From: Bacillota bacterium | GTDB taxonomy: Bacteria > Bacillota > Limnochordia > Limnochordales > ZCTH02-B6 | NCBI GenBank assembly: GCA_017577945.1 | Contig: PKQS01000014.1 | Coordinates: 20,057-84,056, forward strand | Direction of reading: 5' to 3' | DNA: 64,000 nucleotides | In this document: positions 43,298-51,988 of the stretch, one piece after another | Layout: every line of letters begins with the position of its first letter | Position numbering within the stretch: position 1 is the first letter of the stretch | Made by a program: the position numbers and the translations under genes | Notes under the pieces: model-generated | Databases searched by the model: none | Told to the model about the DNA's origin: nothing | Seen by the model: only the letters and a program-made list of their open reading frames with translations

Positions 43298-44601
43298 CAC
43301 GACGTTCCCTCCCGCCAAGCCTCGGCCGGCGCCAGGCGCGCTACGGTCCACGCCGGATACAGCGCCGCCAAGGCTCCGACAATCATCGCCAGCGCCACGC
43401 TCGCCAGCCCGGCCAACAGCACATCGACGAAGCCGGGCTTCCCGAGCCCCAGCGCCGCCGATATGAGCAGCGGGGCCAGCACCGTGGTGCGCAGCGGAAA
43501 CGCCAGCGCGACGCCGACAAGCCCGCCGATGCCCGCCAGCACGGCGGACTCCGTCACCACTTCCCGCACGATGCGGGCCCGGGTCGCGCCCAGCGCGCGG
43601 CTGAGGCCGATGTAGCGCGTGCGCGGCGCAAGGTTAGCCAGCGTCGTCGTGAACATGGCGATGGACGACACGATCAGCGCCACGAGGCCAAGGCCGCCGA
43701 TGAGCAGTGAGCCGGACGCTCGCGCCTGCCGCAGTTGTTCAGACCCGGCGGCCGGACCGATGAGCACCTCGGGGCGCATGCCCTCAATGGTCCGGTCCAT
43801 CTCGCCCCGCTCCGCCAGGCGAGCCGTCAGCAGCCGCCGCACCTCTTCCTCGGCCTCCCGTTCCATCCCCGGCCGCGGGCGATACAAGATTTCCGAGAGC
43901 AGCATGCCCGGACCCGGCCCCGCAGCGGCGGTGAAGGGCAACAGCAAATCGGCCATGGGCCCGAGGCTCATCATCAGCAGAGGCTCGCGCACCCTGTAGA
44001 CGCCGATGATGGTCACGTCGTCCCCCGGCAGGGCCATCAGCTCCGCCACACTCCGCGCCGAAGGGAATCCCCGCAGCAGGAACGCCTCTTCGCGCGGGCG
44101 CACGTTGATGGTTCGTCCTACGACGTCCGTCGTGCCGAACAACATCTGCGCCAGCTGTTCGGAGATGACGGCCACCCGGGGAGCGGTGTCGAGCGCGTCC
44201 TGCTCGGTGAAAAACGTGCCCGCCGTCAGCTCCAAATTCACCAGCTCCGCAAACGCGGGATGCACGTTGGCCTTCGCCCGCACCAGCCACCGTTCGCCGT
44301 CTACCATTACGACCGTCTGAAACTCGTTCTGATACGCGCTGGCCGCCTCCACGGCCGTCGCGTGATCCAGCAAATACGTCACGTCGTCCGGAAAAAAGGC
44401 CGACGTCCAGACGGTGAAATCGCCGCCTTGCGCGCCGAAGCGGACCCAATACGTCGTGGCTCCGGGCGCATCCCGGTCCGTCAGCAGCGGCACTACGTCC
44501 ACCAGCGCGGCCGACACCGCAGCGATGGCCAACGCCACCTGCAGCACCGCCAGCGAGTTCCGGAACCAGTTGCGCCGCAGCCGAATCCACATCGCGCTCA
44601 C
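43297..44601 (-). CDS. FtsX-like ABC permease (MacB permease type)
   Basis: 434 residues. Membrane helix near the N-terminus, a large extracytoplasmic MacB-core domain (about 40-290), then three helices with the FtsX loop YIGLSRALGATRARIVREVVTESAVL. GTG at 44601 with GGGGGTGAT before it. It follows its paralogue by 13 bases; the two probably form a heterodimer. Confidence 0.9.
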   Translation of the reverse strand: MSAMWIRLRRNWFRNSLAVLQVALAIAAVSAALVDVVPLLTDRDAPGATTYWVRFGAQGGDFTVWTSAFFPDDVTYLLDHATAVEAASAYQNEFQTVVMVDGERWLVRAKANVHPAFAELVNLELTAGTFFTEQDALDTAPRVAVISEQLAQMLFGTTDVVGRTINVRPREEAFLLRGFPSARSVAELMALPGDDVTIIGVYRVREPLLMMSLGPMADLLLPFTAAAGPGPGMLLSEILYRPRPGMEREAEEEVRRLLTARLAERGEMDRTIEGMRPEVLIGPAAGSEQLRQARASGSLLIGGLGLVALIVSSIAMFTTTLANLAPRTRYIGLSRALGATRARIVREVVTESAVLAGIGGLVGVALAFPLRTTVLAPLLISAALGLGKPGFVDVLLAGLASVALAMIVGALAALYPAWTVARLAPAEAWREGTS

Positions 44602-44614
44602 CCGATCACCCCCG

Positions 44615-46033
44615 CTACTCCACCCGCAGCGCTTCCACGGGGTCCTGGTGCGAGCCAAGCCACGCCGGGTACAAGCCGAAGATAAGGCTCAGCCCCATGC
44701 CGGCCGCCAAGCCCACCAGCACGTCGGGCGCCGCCAGCCGAAACGCCGCGTACATCTCCATCGCCGGAGCACCCGCTGCCGACGCCTGCGCCATCAGTGC
44801 GCCGCGAAAAACAGCCACCAGGCCCGCGGCCAGCAACAGCCCGAGCGCGCTGCCCGCCGCGCCCAGCAGCAGCGCTTCGCTGGCCGTCTGCCAAAACAAC
44901 AGCCGCCGCGTCGCACCCAAGGCGATGCTCATACCGGTAAACCGCTGCCGTCGCAGTACGCGCGCGGTGAAAAGATTGAGGACGTTGACGGCAGCGATGA
45001 AAAGGCCCAGCCCCGCCAGCACCAGCAGCGCCGTCACGATGGACCCCAGTTGGCCCAGCGCCTCCGCCCGCTCATCCAGCGGGTTGCGCGCCTCGACCCG
45101 TCCCGGGCCGTACTTCTGGCCGAAATACGCTTCGATTTCAGCAATCAGGTCGGGTAGACCGCGCTCGTCTAGCGGCGTCACGTAGACCTGCTGAAACGTG
45201 ATTTCCGTCCGATCTCGGTCCAACGCCGCGCCCACCGGCGCGGGCGGGAAGCGGCCCGCCGTGGCCGGCTGGAAACCCAGCAGCTCCGGGCCGGACTGCG
45301 GTCTTCTCATCACGGCTGCCGCCAAGCTGTCTTCCGGCGCTTTCGCGATGCCCACGACGCGCCAGACCATGCCGCCGCCATCCGCCCCGGCGCCGAAGTT
45401 TGCCTCCGTGATGGTCTGCCCGATCCAGTCCTCAGGGGCCATGTGGGGGAACAGGCGCGCCGCGCTGTCGGCGTCCAGCACGAGGGTGGGCTGCCCGGCG
45501 ACGAAGTCGTCCCACGTAAACGGCCCTCCGGCCAGGAACTCCAGGCCGCGTAACGCGAACTCGTCCGGCGTCACCATCTCCAAATTCAATTGCACGTCGG
45601 CTGCCGGCGAGTTCCCGACGCTCACGACGGACCCCGTGCGTATGCCGCCCAACCCCAGCGTGACGTACGCCACCCCGGCTACCTCGCGCCGCAGGACGAG
45701 GACATCCTCCAGCGTGATTTGGGCGGGTTCTTCCATGAGCTCGGGCGTAATGCGCACCGCCGGGACGGCATTCTCCCCGAAAAACTGCTCCTGCGCCGCC
45801 GCGCGCGGCCTGACGACGACGGCGCGCCACTCGGGAACGGTTGACGCGAGGGCCTCCGTGATCCTCGTCTGCTGGTAGCGGACGAACGTCTCGCCGGCGG
45901 TCAAGACGCCGACGCCCAGCGCCAGTCCCAGCACGATCAAGAGGCTTTCCAGCCAGCGTTGCTGCAGCTGCCGCCGGGACAGCCACAGCACGCCCAGCCA
46001 ACGCGCCCAGCGGCTTTCACCCGCTGCCGCCAC
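44615..46033 (-). CDS. FtsX-like ABC permease (MacB permease type)
   Basis: 472 residues. Same layout as the downstream gene: N-terminal helix (LLIVLGLALGVGVLTAGETF), a long extracytoplasmic domain, then helices with FTGMSIALGATRRLLFWQTASEALLL and the terminal DPVEALR motif typical of this family. GTG at 46033 with GGGAGGG upstream. First gene of the six-gene operon. Confidence 0.9.
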   Translation of the reverse strand: MAAAGESRWARWLGVLWLSRRQLQQRWLESLLIVLGLALGVGVLTAGETFVRYQQTRITEALASTVPEWRAVVVRPRAAAQEQFFGENAVPAVRITPELMEEPAQITLEDVLVLRREVAGVAYVTLGLGGIRTGSVVSVGNSPAADVQLNLEMVTPDEFALRGLEFLAGGPFTWDDFVAGQPTLVLDADSAARLFPHMAPEDWIGQTITEANFGAGADGGGMVWRVVGIAKAPEDSLAAAVMRRPQSGPELLGFQPATAGRFPPAPVGAALDRDRTEITFQQVYVTPLDERGLPDLIAEIEAYFGQKYGPGRVEARNPLDERAEALGQLGSIVTALLVLAGLGLFIAAVNVLNLFTARVLRRQRFTGMSIALGATRRLLFWQTASEALLLGAAGSALGLLLAAGLVAVFRGALMAQASAAGAPAMEMYAAFRLAAPDVLVGLAAGMGLSLIFGLYPAWLGSHQDPVEALRVE

Positions 46034-46071
46034 TCGCCATCCCTCCCAACCGCTGCTTGCCGACCGACTCG

Positions 46072-46100
46072 ATTTTACACACAATCAGTCCCGCATTCAA
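46072..46100 (-). promoter_or_regulatory. Promoter of the MacAB/TolC operon
   Basis: Minus-strand TTGAAT (46095-46100), 17-base spacer, TAAAAT (46072-46077), about 30 bases before the first permease start. Confidence 0.78.
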
Positions 46101-46179
46101 ATCAGAATTGTTGCGCTGACCCCGCGGCGGGTACGCACCCGGCCGCGCCGTCAAGGTCTGCCACGGGCGCGCGACGTCG

Positions 46180-46611
46180 TTACCGCACCCGCGGCCGATC
46201 TTTCTTGCCCAGCAAGAACAAGCCCATGACGATAAGCAGCACCGCCAGCATGACGGCGGGGTTGAACAGCCAGCTTAAGACGCCTGTGTTGAACAAGACC
46301 ACGGCCGCGCCCACCGCGATCAGCAGCCAGCCCAGCGCGTTGCGGTCCCGCTCGACGCTCCGGTCCCGCCCGCTCCAGCTCCCCGTGTCCTGCGCAGCCG
46401 CCGTCTCGTCCGCGCCGCCCTCAGGCTCGAGGGGAATGATGATCCACGCGAGAATGTACAGCAGCAGCCCGGTGCCGGCAAACAGGACGATGAGCAGCCA
46501 GGCCAGGCGGACGATGGTCGGGTCGAGGTCGAAGTACTTGGCCATCCCCGCCGCCACGCCGCCGAGAATTTGATCGTGCCGCGAGCGATACAACCGCCTT
46601 CTCCGCGTCAT
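46180..46611 (-). CDS. PspC domain protein
   Basis: 143 residues. The N-terminus RLYRSRHDQILGGVAAGMAKYF followed by a membrane helix is the PspC domain; two further helices (about 93-110 and 114-133) resemble the LiaF/LiaI membrane module. Such proteins report envelope stress. ATG at 46611 is chosen for its spacing from GGGAGG. It lies 20 bases after the MscS gene. Confidence 0.9.
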   Translation of the reverse strand: MTRRRRLYRSRHDQILGGVAAGMAKYFDLDPTIVRLAWLLIVLFAGTGLLLYILAWIIIPLEPEGGADETAAAQDTGSWSGRDRSVERDRNALGWLLIAVGAAVVLFNTGVLSWLFNPAVMLAVLLIVMGLFLLGKKDRPRVR

Positions 46612-46630
46612 AGACATCCTCCCGTTGTCG

Positions 46631-47521
46631 TTATCCGCTGAGCGACCCGCCGCCCGCGCCGCCCGGCGCGTAGACCACCACGTGCCGGCGCGGGTAGCCC
46701 AGCTTAATGCCGTGCTCGTCCAACGTCTTCTTCACCAGTTTACGCAGCCGCCGGCCCATTTCCCACTGCTGCAGCGGCTCCGACCGCGCCCAGATGAGCA
46801 GCTCCACACCGGCCTCGCTGATGTTCGACACGCCCAGCACTTTCGGCCCGTCCACGATCTTGTCCAGCGTGCCGTCCGCCCGCGCTCGGGCGAACGCCTC
46901 CTCCAGCACGCTGATGGCCTTGTCCACGTCCTCCTCGAAGGCGATGGGCACGCCGAACATGACCCGCATCTGCGGGCCCATGTAATTGATGACTTTCCGC
47001 ACCTCGCCGTTGGGGATGATATGTACCTCGCCGCCCCAGGTTCGAATCCACGTGGTGCGCAACCCCGTTTGCTCCACGAAGCCTTCCACGTCGTTGATGC
47101 CTACGTAGTCGCCGACGCGGAACTGTCCTTCAAACAAGATGAAGAAACCGTTGACCACGTCTTTGACCAAGTTTTGCGCCCCGATGCCGATGGCCAGCCC
47201 CGCCACCCCGGCCGCCGCCAGCAGCGACGACGTGTTGACGCCCAGCATCTCCAGCGCCATCAGCCCCGCGATGAAGAACACCGTATAGAAGCTAACGCTC
47301 TTCAGCAGCGAGGCCACCGTCTTGTCCCGCTGCGGGTCGCGGCCCAGCAGGCTGCGGCGCGACTCGTTGGCCAGCGTATGGTCGATGATGCGATACACGA
47401 TGCTCAACAGCAGCCGAGCGGCGAGGAAAAGGAGGACGATTTGCCCCAGCACCTTCGCGAAACCCATCAGCCTCTCCGCCGTCAGGCCGCCGTTGAGAGC
47501 CTCCGTAATCGCCTCCAGCAA
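46631..47521 (-). CDS. Small-conductance mechanosensitive channel (MscS family)
   Basis: 296 residues. Three membrane helices, with pore helix region LLAAAGVAGLAIGIGAQNLVKDVVNGFFILFEGQ, then the MscS beta domain (VGDYVGINDVEGFVEQTGLRTTWIRTWGGEVHIIPNGEV) and the alpha/beta cap. It releases solutes on hypo-osmotic shock. TTG start with GGAGGGGCG. It diverges from rtcB. Confidence 0.95.
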   Translation of the reverse strand: MLEAITEALNGGLTAERLMGFAKVLGQIVLLFLAARLLLSIVYRIIDHTLANESRRSLLGRDPQRDKTVASLLKSVSFYTVFFIAGLMALEMLGVNTSSLLAAAGVAGLAIGIGAQNLVKDVVNGFFILFEGQFRVGDYVGINDVEGFVEQTGLRTTWIRTWGGEVHIIPNGEVRKVINYMGPQMRVMFGVPIAFEEDVDKAISVLEEAFARARADGTLDKIVDGPKVLGVSNISEAGVELLIWARSEPLQQWEMGRRLRKLVKKTLDEHGIKLGYPRRHVVVYAPGGAGGGSLSG

Positions 47522-47649
47522 CGCCCCTCCACCTCATGCACCTGAAGGACATACGCTTGCGGGTTCGCCAGAGCGCCGCCGACTCCTTCGGCGCCCTTGC
47601 CGGCTCCGGGCGTTCCCGCCATAATAATCGTGCCGGGAGGGAATCGCGC

Positions 47650-48870
47650 GTGAAAAAGCCTCGGATCATCGACGGCGTGTTCGTGTTCGGCGAGCCGGAC
47701 GCGGACACGCTGGCGCAAATCAAACGGTGCGCCGCGCCGAAGGAGGCCGCCGGAGCGGTGCTGTGCGCCGACGCGCACAAAGGCTACTCCATGCCCATCG
47801 GCGGCGTCGTCGCCTACGACGGCCTCACGTCGCCCTCCGGCGTAGGCTTTGACATCGGCTGCGGCAACAAAGCGGTGCGCACCAACCTGAAGGTGGACGA
47901 CATCCGCGCCGACTTGCCGGCGCTTATGGATGAAATCTACGACAAAATCAGCTTCGGCATCGGCCGCAAAAATCCCCGGCCCATCGACCACCCCGTCTTT
48001 GACGACGAGCGCTGGAAAGTGCATCCCGGCGTGGCGGCGCTGAAAGAGCTGGCGCGCCAGCAGCTGGGCACCGTCGGCGGCGGCAACCATTACGTGAACC
48101 TGATGGAAGACGTCGCCACCGGCGACTTGTGGGTGGCCGTGCACTTCGGCTCCCGGGGCTTCGGGTACAAGACGGCCACGGGCTTTCTCAACCTGGCGGC
48201 CGGGCGCCCCTTCGACGCGCCGCCGCCGGGGGAGTCCATGGACGCGCCGCCGGTGCTGCTGCGCCTCGACAGCGAACTGGGCCGCGCGTACCACGAAGCC
48301 ATGAAGCTGGCGGGCGCGTACGCCTACGCCGGCCGCGACGTGGTCGTCGACGAAGTCCTGAAGATTTTGGGCGCGAAGGCTACGTTCACGGTGCACAACC
48401 ACCACAACTTCGCCTGGGAGGAGGAGCACGGCGGGCGCAAGCTCATCGTGGTGCGCAAAGGGGCCACGCCGTGCTGGCCCGGGCAGCTGAGCTTCGTGGG
48501 CGGCAGCATGGGCGACATTTCCGTCGTCATCCGCGGCAAGGACACCAAGACGTCCCGCAAGGCGCTCTACAGCGCCATGCACGGGGCGGGGCGCGTCATG
48601 AGCCGCACGCAGGCCGCGGGCAAGTGGAAGCGCGTGCGCGGCAAGCGGGTGCGAGTCGGCGGCCTTGTCGACATGGATGAAGTGCAAAAGCAGCTGAAGC
48701 GCATGGGCATCGAGCTGCGGGGCGGCGGGCCGGACGAAGCGCCGGCCGTTTACCGCAAGCTGCAGGAAGTGCTCGACGCCCACGCCGACACTATCGAAGT
48801 GGTGCACGTGCTCAAGCCCGTCGGCGTGGCCATGGCGAGCCCCGACGAGTACGATCCGTACAAAGACTGA
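47650..48870 (+). CDS. rtcB: RtcB family RNA ligase
   Basis: 406 residues. Metal-site motifs DAHKGY, DIGCG (C71) and GGGNHYVN (H147) are present, as is HNHHNFAWEE; H311 in HGAGR matches the histidine that takes GMP. It joins 2',3'-cyclic phosphate and 5'-hydroxyl RNA ends in tRNA or rRNA repair. The GTG at 47650 follows GGGAGGG. No archease gene is nearby. Given an RNA-cleaving type III locus in the same window, a repair role after collateral damage is conceivable but not shown. Confidence 0.95.
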   Translation: MKKPRIIDGVFVFGEPDADTLAQIKRCAAPKEAAGAVLCADAHKGYSMPIGGVVAYDGLTSPSGVGFDIGCGNKAVRTNLKVDDIRADLPALMDEIYDKISFGIGRKNPRPIDHPVFDDERWKVHPGVAALKELARQQLGTVGGGNHYVNLMEDVATGDLWVAVHFGSRGFGYKTATGFLNLAAGRPFDAPPPGESMDAPPVLLRLDSELGRAYHEAMKLAGAYAYAGRDVVVDEVLKILGAKATFTVHNHHNFAWEEEHGGRKLIVVRKGATPCWPGQLSFVGGSMGDISVVIRGKDTKTSRKALYSAMHGAGRVMSRTQAAGKWKRVRGKRVRVGGLVDMDEVQKQLKRMGIELRGGGPDEAPAVYRKLQEVLDAHADTIEVVHVLKPVGVAMASPDEYDPYKD

Positions 48871-48904
48871 CCAGCCGGCGGCGGATGCCCGGCGCGCCCC
48901 GGGT

Positions 48905-49729
48905 TCAGTGGGTGGCGAGCGTGCCGAGCATCCGCACTCTCCGCTCGATCCGGTCGAAGACGACCCGTCCCAGCACCACGAACACGATCATCGACACGGC
49001 CACGACGGCGAACGACACCGCCACGGGGACGAGCGGCGTCGAGCCGATGAGCAGGGCCCGCATGGCGTCGATGGCGTACGTCATCGGCAGCGCCAAGCCC
49101 ACGATCATCAGCGCCCTCGGCAGCGCCTTCACCGGGAAGTTGACGCCGGACACGAGGTCCAGTACATAGCCGCCCATGTCGGACAGGAAATTCGCCTCCC
49201 GTAGGTACAGCACGATGCCGGCGTAGGCGATGCCGAAGCCGTACAGGCCGATAACCATGGGCACCAGAATTACCAGCGCGGCGGCGATGGACCCTGTGAT
49301 CTCATAGCCGAACAGCCAGTACGCGACCAGCAGCACGCCCAGCGTATTCAGGCCCGTAATCAGCACGCTGATGGTGCTGCGCCCGATGAGCAGCCACAGC
49401 CGCGAGTTGGGCGTCAGCCAGAGGCTCTCCAGCGTCCCCTGTTCCATCTCTTGCTTCAAAGAAAAACCGATGCCCCACAGCACGGCGCTGACGTAGCTGC
49501 TGACGACGCTGCCCAGCAAGATGAAGGCCAGGAAGTCGCCCGTGCCGGTGAACGCCTCAAAGCCCAGCGCCCGCCCGTCCTGCGAAAAGCTCATGCCCAT
49601 AAAGTACACGGGCACCAGCCACATGACGGGCTCTACGATGCGCATCACCGCGTTCAGCGGGTAGCGCAAAAACACCCGCCATTCCTTGCGCATGACAGCC
49701 CACAACACATGCCACTCTTGCGCCCGCAC
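48905..49729 (-). CDS. ABC-2 type permease
   Basis: 274 residues with six membrane helices. EQGTLESLWLTPNSRLWLLIGRS is the coupling loop of the drug/polysaccharide exporter type. GTG at 49729 follows GGAGGG. Third gene of an exporter operon with two different permeases, so a heterodimeric channel is likely. Confidence 0.9.
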   Translation of the reverse strand: MRAQEWHVLWAVMRKEWRVFLRYPLNAVMRIVEPVMWLVPVYFMGMSFSQDGRALGFEAFTGTGDFLAFILLGSVVSSYVSAVLWGIGFSLKQEMEQGTLESLWLTPNSRLWLLIGRSTISVLITGLNTLGVLLVAYWLFGYEITGSIAAALVILVPMVIGLYGFGIAYAGIVLYLREANFLSDMGGYVLDLVSGVNFPVKALPRALMIVGLALPMTYAIDAMRALLIGSTPLVPVAVSFAVVAVSMIVFVVLGRVVFDRIERRVRMLGTLATH

Positions 49730-49822
49730 CGTATACCCTCCTCCGACGGCGCTTCTCCCCCCGGCGCCTGCGGCGTTCGTCCTCCCGCACGTCCGCCGCG
49801 CCGCCGGCGACATGTGGCGGCA

Positions 49823-50650
49823 TCAGTAATGCGCCAGCGTGCCTTCCCGCTGGCTGCGCCGCTCCACCATGCGAAACGCCGCAATTCCCAGCGCCAGGAA
49901 CACGACGCTGAAGAAGGCCAGCATCGTCACTTCATACTGCACGTCGCGCCAGCCCAGCCCGACCAAGCCCACGAGCCGCATGGCGCGAATCGCGTGCGTC
50001 AACGGCAGCCACTCCGCGATGGCCTGCATCCACGGCGGCAGCACCTCGACGGGGTAGGTCATGCCCGCGAAGACCATGAAGATGCCCCGCACGAGAAATA
50101 CCAGCGAGTTGATTTCCTTCAGCCACAGCACCAGGCTCGCAAACAACATCCCCAGCCCGATGACGGGCACCAGCGACAAGGCCATGAGCCCCAGCAGCGT
50201 GAAGGGATTGCCCCGCAGCTCGAAATCATAGACGACATCGACCACGACCAGCGTTCCCGCGAGGAAGCACAACGACAGCATCAGCTGCCAGGCGGCCGCG
50301 CCGAAGAGCATGGCCAGGCGCGACGCGGGCGTGGTCCACGTAGCCTCCAGGGTGCCGCGAACTTGCTCCGTCCGCAAGTGGGTGCCCAAGCCCCAAAGCG
50401 CCATGTTCAAGATCATCCAAAGAGTCGTGCCGAACAGCAAGAAGCCCACGTAGTCGTCGGTGCCCGCCACGCTGCGGAACGCCGCCACGGCCTGGCCGTC
50501 GGGCCCGGACAGCGCCCGCGCCGAGAAGATGTACATGGCCGGAAACAGCGCGGGCCACACCAGCACGGCCACGACCCAGGTCGGGTAGCGCCGCATGACG
50601 ATCCAATCTTTGCGCAGCACCGCCGCCGCCGTGCGAAGATGCTGCATCAC
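49823..50650 (-). CDS. ABC-2 type permease
   Basis: 275 residues, six membrane helices, coupling loop VRGTLEATWTTPASRLAMLFGAA parallel to that of the next gene. Start GTG-ATG at 50650 with AGGAGG upstream. It lies 18 bases after the ATPase gene. Confidence 0.9.
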   Translation of the reverse strand: MMQHLRTAAAVLRKDWIVMRRYPTWVVAVLVWPALFPAMYIFSARALSGPDGQAVAAFRSVAGTDDYVGFLLFGTTLWMILNMALWGLGTHLRTEQVRGTLEATWTTPASRLAMLFGAAAWQLMLSLCFLAGTLVVVDVVYDFELRGNPFTLLGLMALSLVPVIGLGMLFASLVLWLKEINSLVFLVRGIFMVFAGMTYPVEVLPPWMQAIAEWLPLTHAIRAMRLVGLVGLGWRDVQYEVTMLAFFSVVFLALGIAAFRMVERRSQREGTLAHY

Positions 50651-50668
50651 GACGCTTCCTCCTTCCTC

Positions 50669-51739
50669 TCAGTCGCGCAGCCCGCGCCCCGTCAGCGCGA
50701 TGAACACGTCTTCCAGCGTCGGCTCCTTCACGCTGTAATTGAGCACGCTGAGGCCGTTGCCCGCGATGGCTTGCCACAGCGCCTCCGGTCCCGCCTGGCC
50801 CTCGGCCAGCGTGAAGGTCAAGTGCGTCGAGCCCGACCCCTCGTTGCGCTTTTGCTCGAGCACCTTCATGCCGGGCACGCGCGCGGCCAGCTGGTCGACG
50901 CTGCCGTTGAGCCCGGCCACTTCCAAGCGGTAGATGCGGTCGGCCGCCAGGCGGTTCTTAAGCCCTTCCGGGGTGTCAAGAGCGATGATCTTGCCGTGGT
51001 CGATGATGGCGATGCGGTCGCTGAGGAAGTCGGCCTCCTCCATGTAGTGGGTCGTCAGCAAGATGGCGCGGCCTTCCCGCTTCAGCTCCAGCACCAGCTC
51101 CCGCAAGTTGCGGGCCGACTGCGGGTCCAGGCCCAAGGTAGGCTCGTCCAGCAGCAACACGGGCGGGTCCGCCAAGAGCGCCCGGGCCAGGGACAGCCGC
51201 TGCTTCATGCCCGTCGAGTAGCGCTCCACGAGCTCGTCCGCGCGATCCGCCAGCTGCATGCGCTCCAGCAGCTCGTCCACGCGCTTTTTGATGCGATGTC
51301 GCGGGACGTGATAGAGCGTGGCGAAAAACTCCAGGTTCTCCCGGCCCGACAGTTTCCAATACAAGCTGCGGTCGCCGGCCAGCACGGCACCCAGCCGCTT
51401 GCGCGCTTCGGCAGGCTGGCGCGTCACGTCGTAGCCGCAGATATAGGCGTGTCCCGCCGAGGGCTCGAGCAGCGTCGCCAGCATGCGAATGGTGGTCGTC
51501 TTGCCCGCCCCGTTGGGGCCCAGCAGCCCGAAAATTTCCCCGGGCTTCACCTCGAAGCTGACGCCGTCCACCGCCACGATGAGGTCCTCGCGCGCCTCGC
51601 CGCCCGTCCCGTGGTTTTCGGCCGCCGCTTCGGCCTTGCGGCTCCCCCGCCGCCAGAACCAGCGCGCCAGCGGATTCTTGCCTACTTGCCGCCGCCGGAA
51701 ATGCTTGCGCAAGTCCACCGCCGCCACGGCCGCCTCCAT
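50669..51739 (-). CDS. ABC transporter ATP-binding protein (drug exporter type)
   Basis: 356 residues. Walker A GPNGAGKTT, signature YSTGMKQRLSLARAL, Walker B VLLLDEPTLGLD. An insertion of about 35 residues rich in Arg and Ala comes before the Walker A region. The C-terminal 70 residues form the regulatory domain of DrrA-type ATPases. ATG at 51739 after GGGAGG. Confidence 0.94.
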   Translation of the reverse strand: MEAAVAAVDLRKHFRRRQVGKNPLARWFWRRGSRKAEAAAENHGTGGEAREDLIVAVDGVSFEVKPGEIFGLLGPNGAGKTTTIRMLATLLEPSAGHAYICGYDVTRQPAEARKRLGAVLAGDRSLYWKLSGRENLEFFATLYHVPRHRIKKRVDELLERMQLADRADELVERYSTGMKQRLSLARALLADPPVLLLDEPTLGLDPQSARNLRELVLELKREGRAILLTTHYMEEADFLSDRIAIIDHGKIIALDTPEGLKNRLAADRIYRLEVAGLNGSVDQLAARVPGMKVLEQKRNEGSGSTHLTFTLAEGQAGPEALWQAIAGNGLSVLNYSVKEPTLEDVFIALTGRGLRD

Positions 51740-51785
51740 GCCGTTCGCCTCCCTTACTTTTCGAACTCTTGTCGCAGTTGGCTCT

Positions 51786-51814
51786 ATCATAAGTCACAGC
51801 ATCACATCTGTCAA
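51786..51814 (-). promoter_or_regulatory. Near-consensus promoter of the ABC exporter operon
   Basis: Minus-strand TTGACA (51809-51814), 17-base spacer, TATGAT (51786-51791). Confidence 0.87.
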
Positions 51815-51822
51815 CAAGGACT

Positions 51823-51851
51823 TTGACATATTCAATGGTCTTGGTAAAGAT
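51823..51851 (+). promoter_or_regulatory. Promoter facing the helicase gene
   Basis: Plus-strand TTGACA (51823-51828) with a 16- or 17-base spacer to TAAAGA/AAAGAT. It stands back to back with the exporter promoter, eight bases apart. The leader to the helicase start is about 130 bases. Confidence 0.6.
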
Positions 51852-51988
51852 CATTGAGTTTCTCGCCTTAAGGCAGGATAAAACACTCGGCAAGGCCAGG
51901 AGGCGCCGCGGATTTGGCGAAACACGCCAGTGCGGCAAGCTAGAAGCGAGGCGCTGCGCCAAGCCGCGCTCGGGAGGAGCTGAACGGG

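Noticed and set aside
49451..51826. A 791-codon open frame on the plus strand opposite the ABC exporter operon
   Set aside because: Antisense to three genes with intact ABC motifs; low-complexity Arg/His/Gln composition and no family motif.
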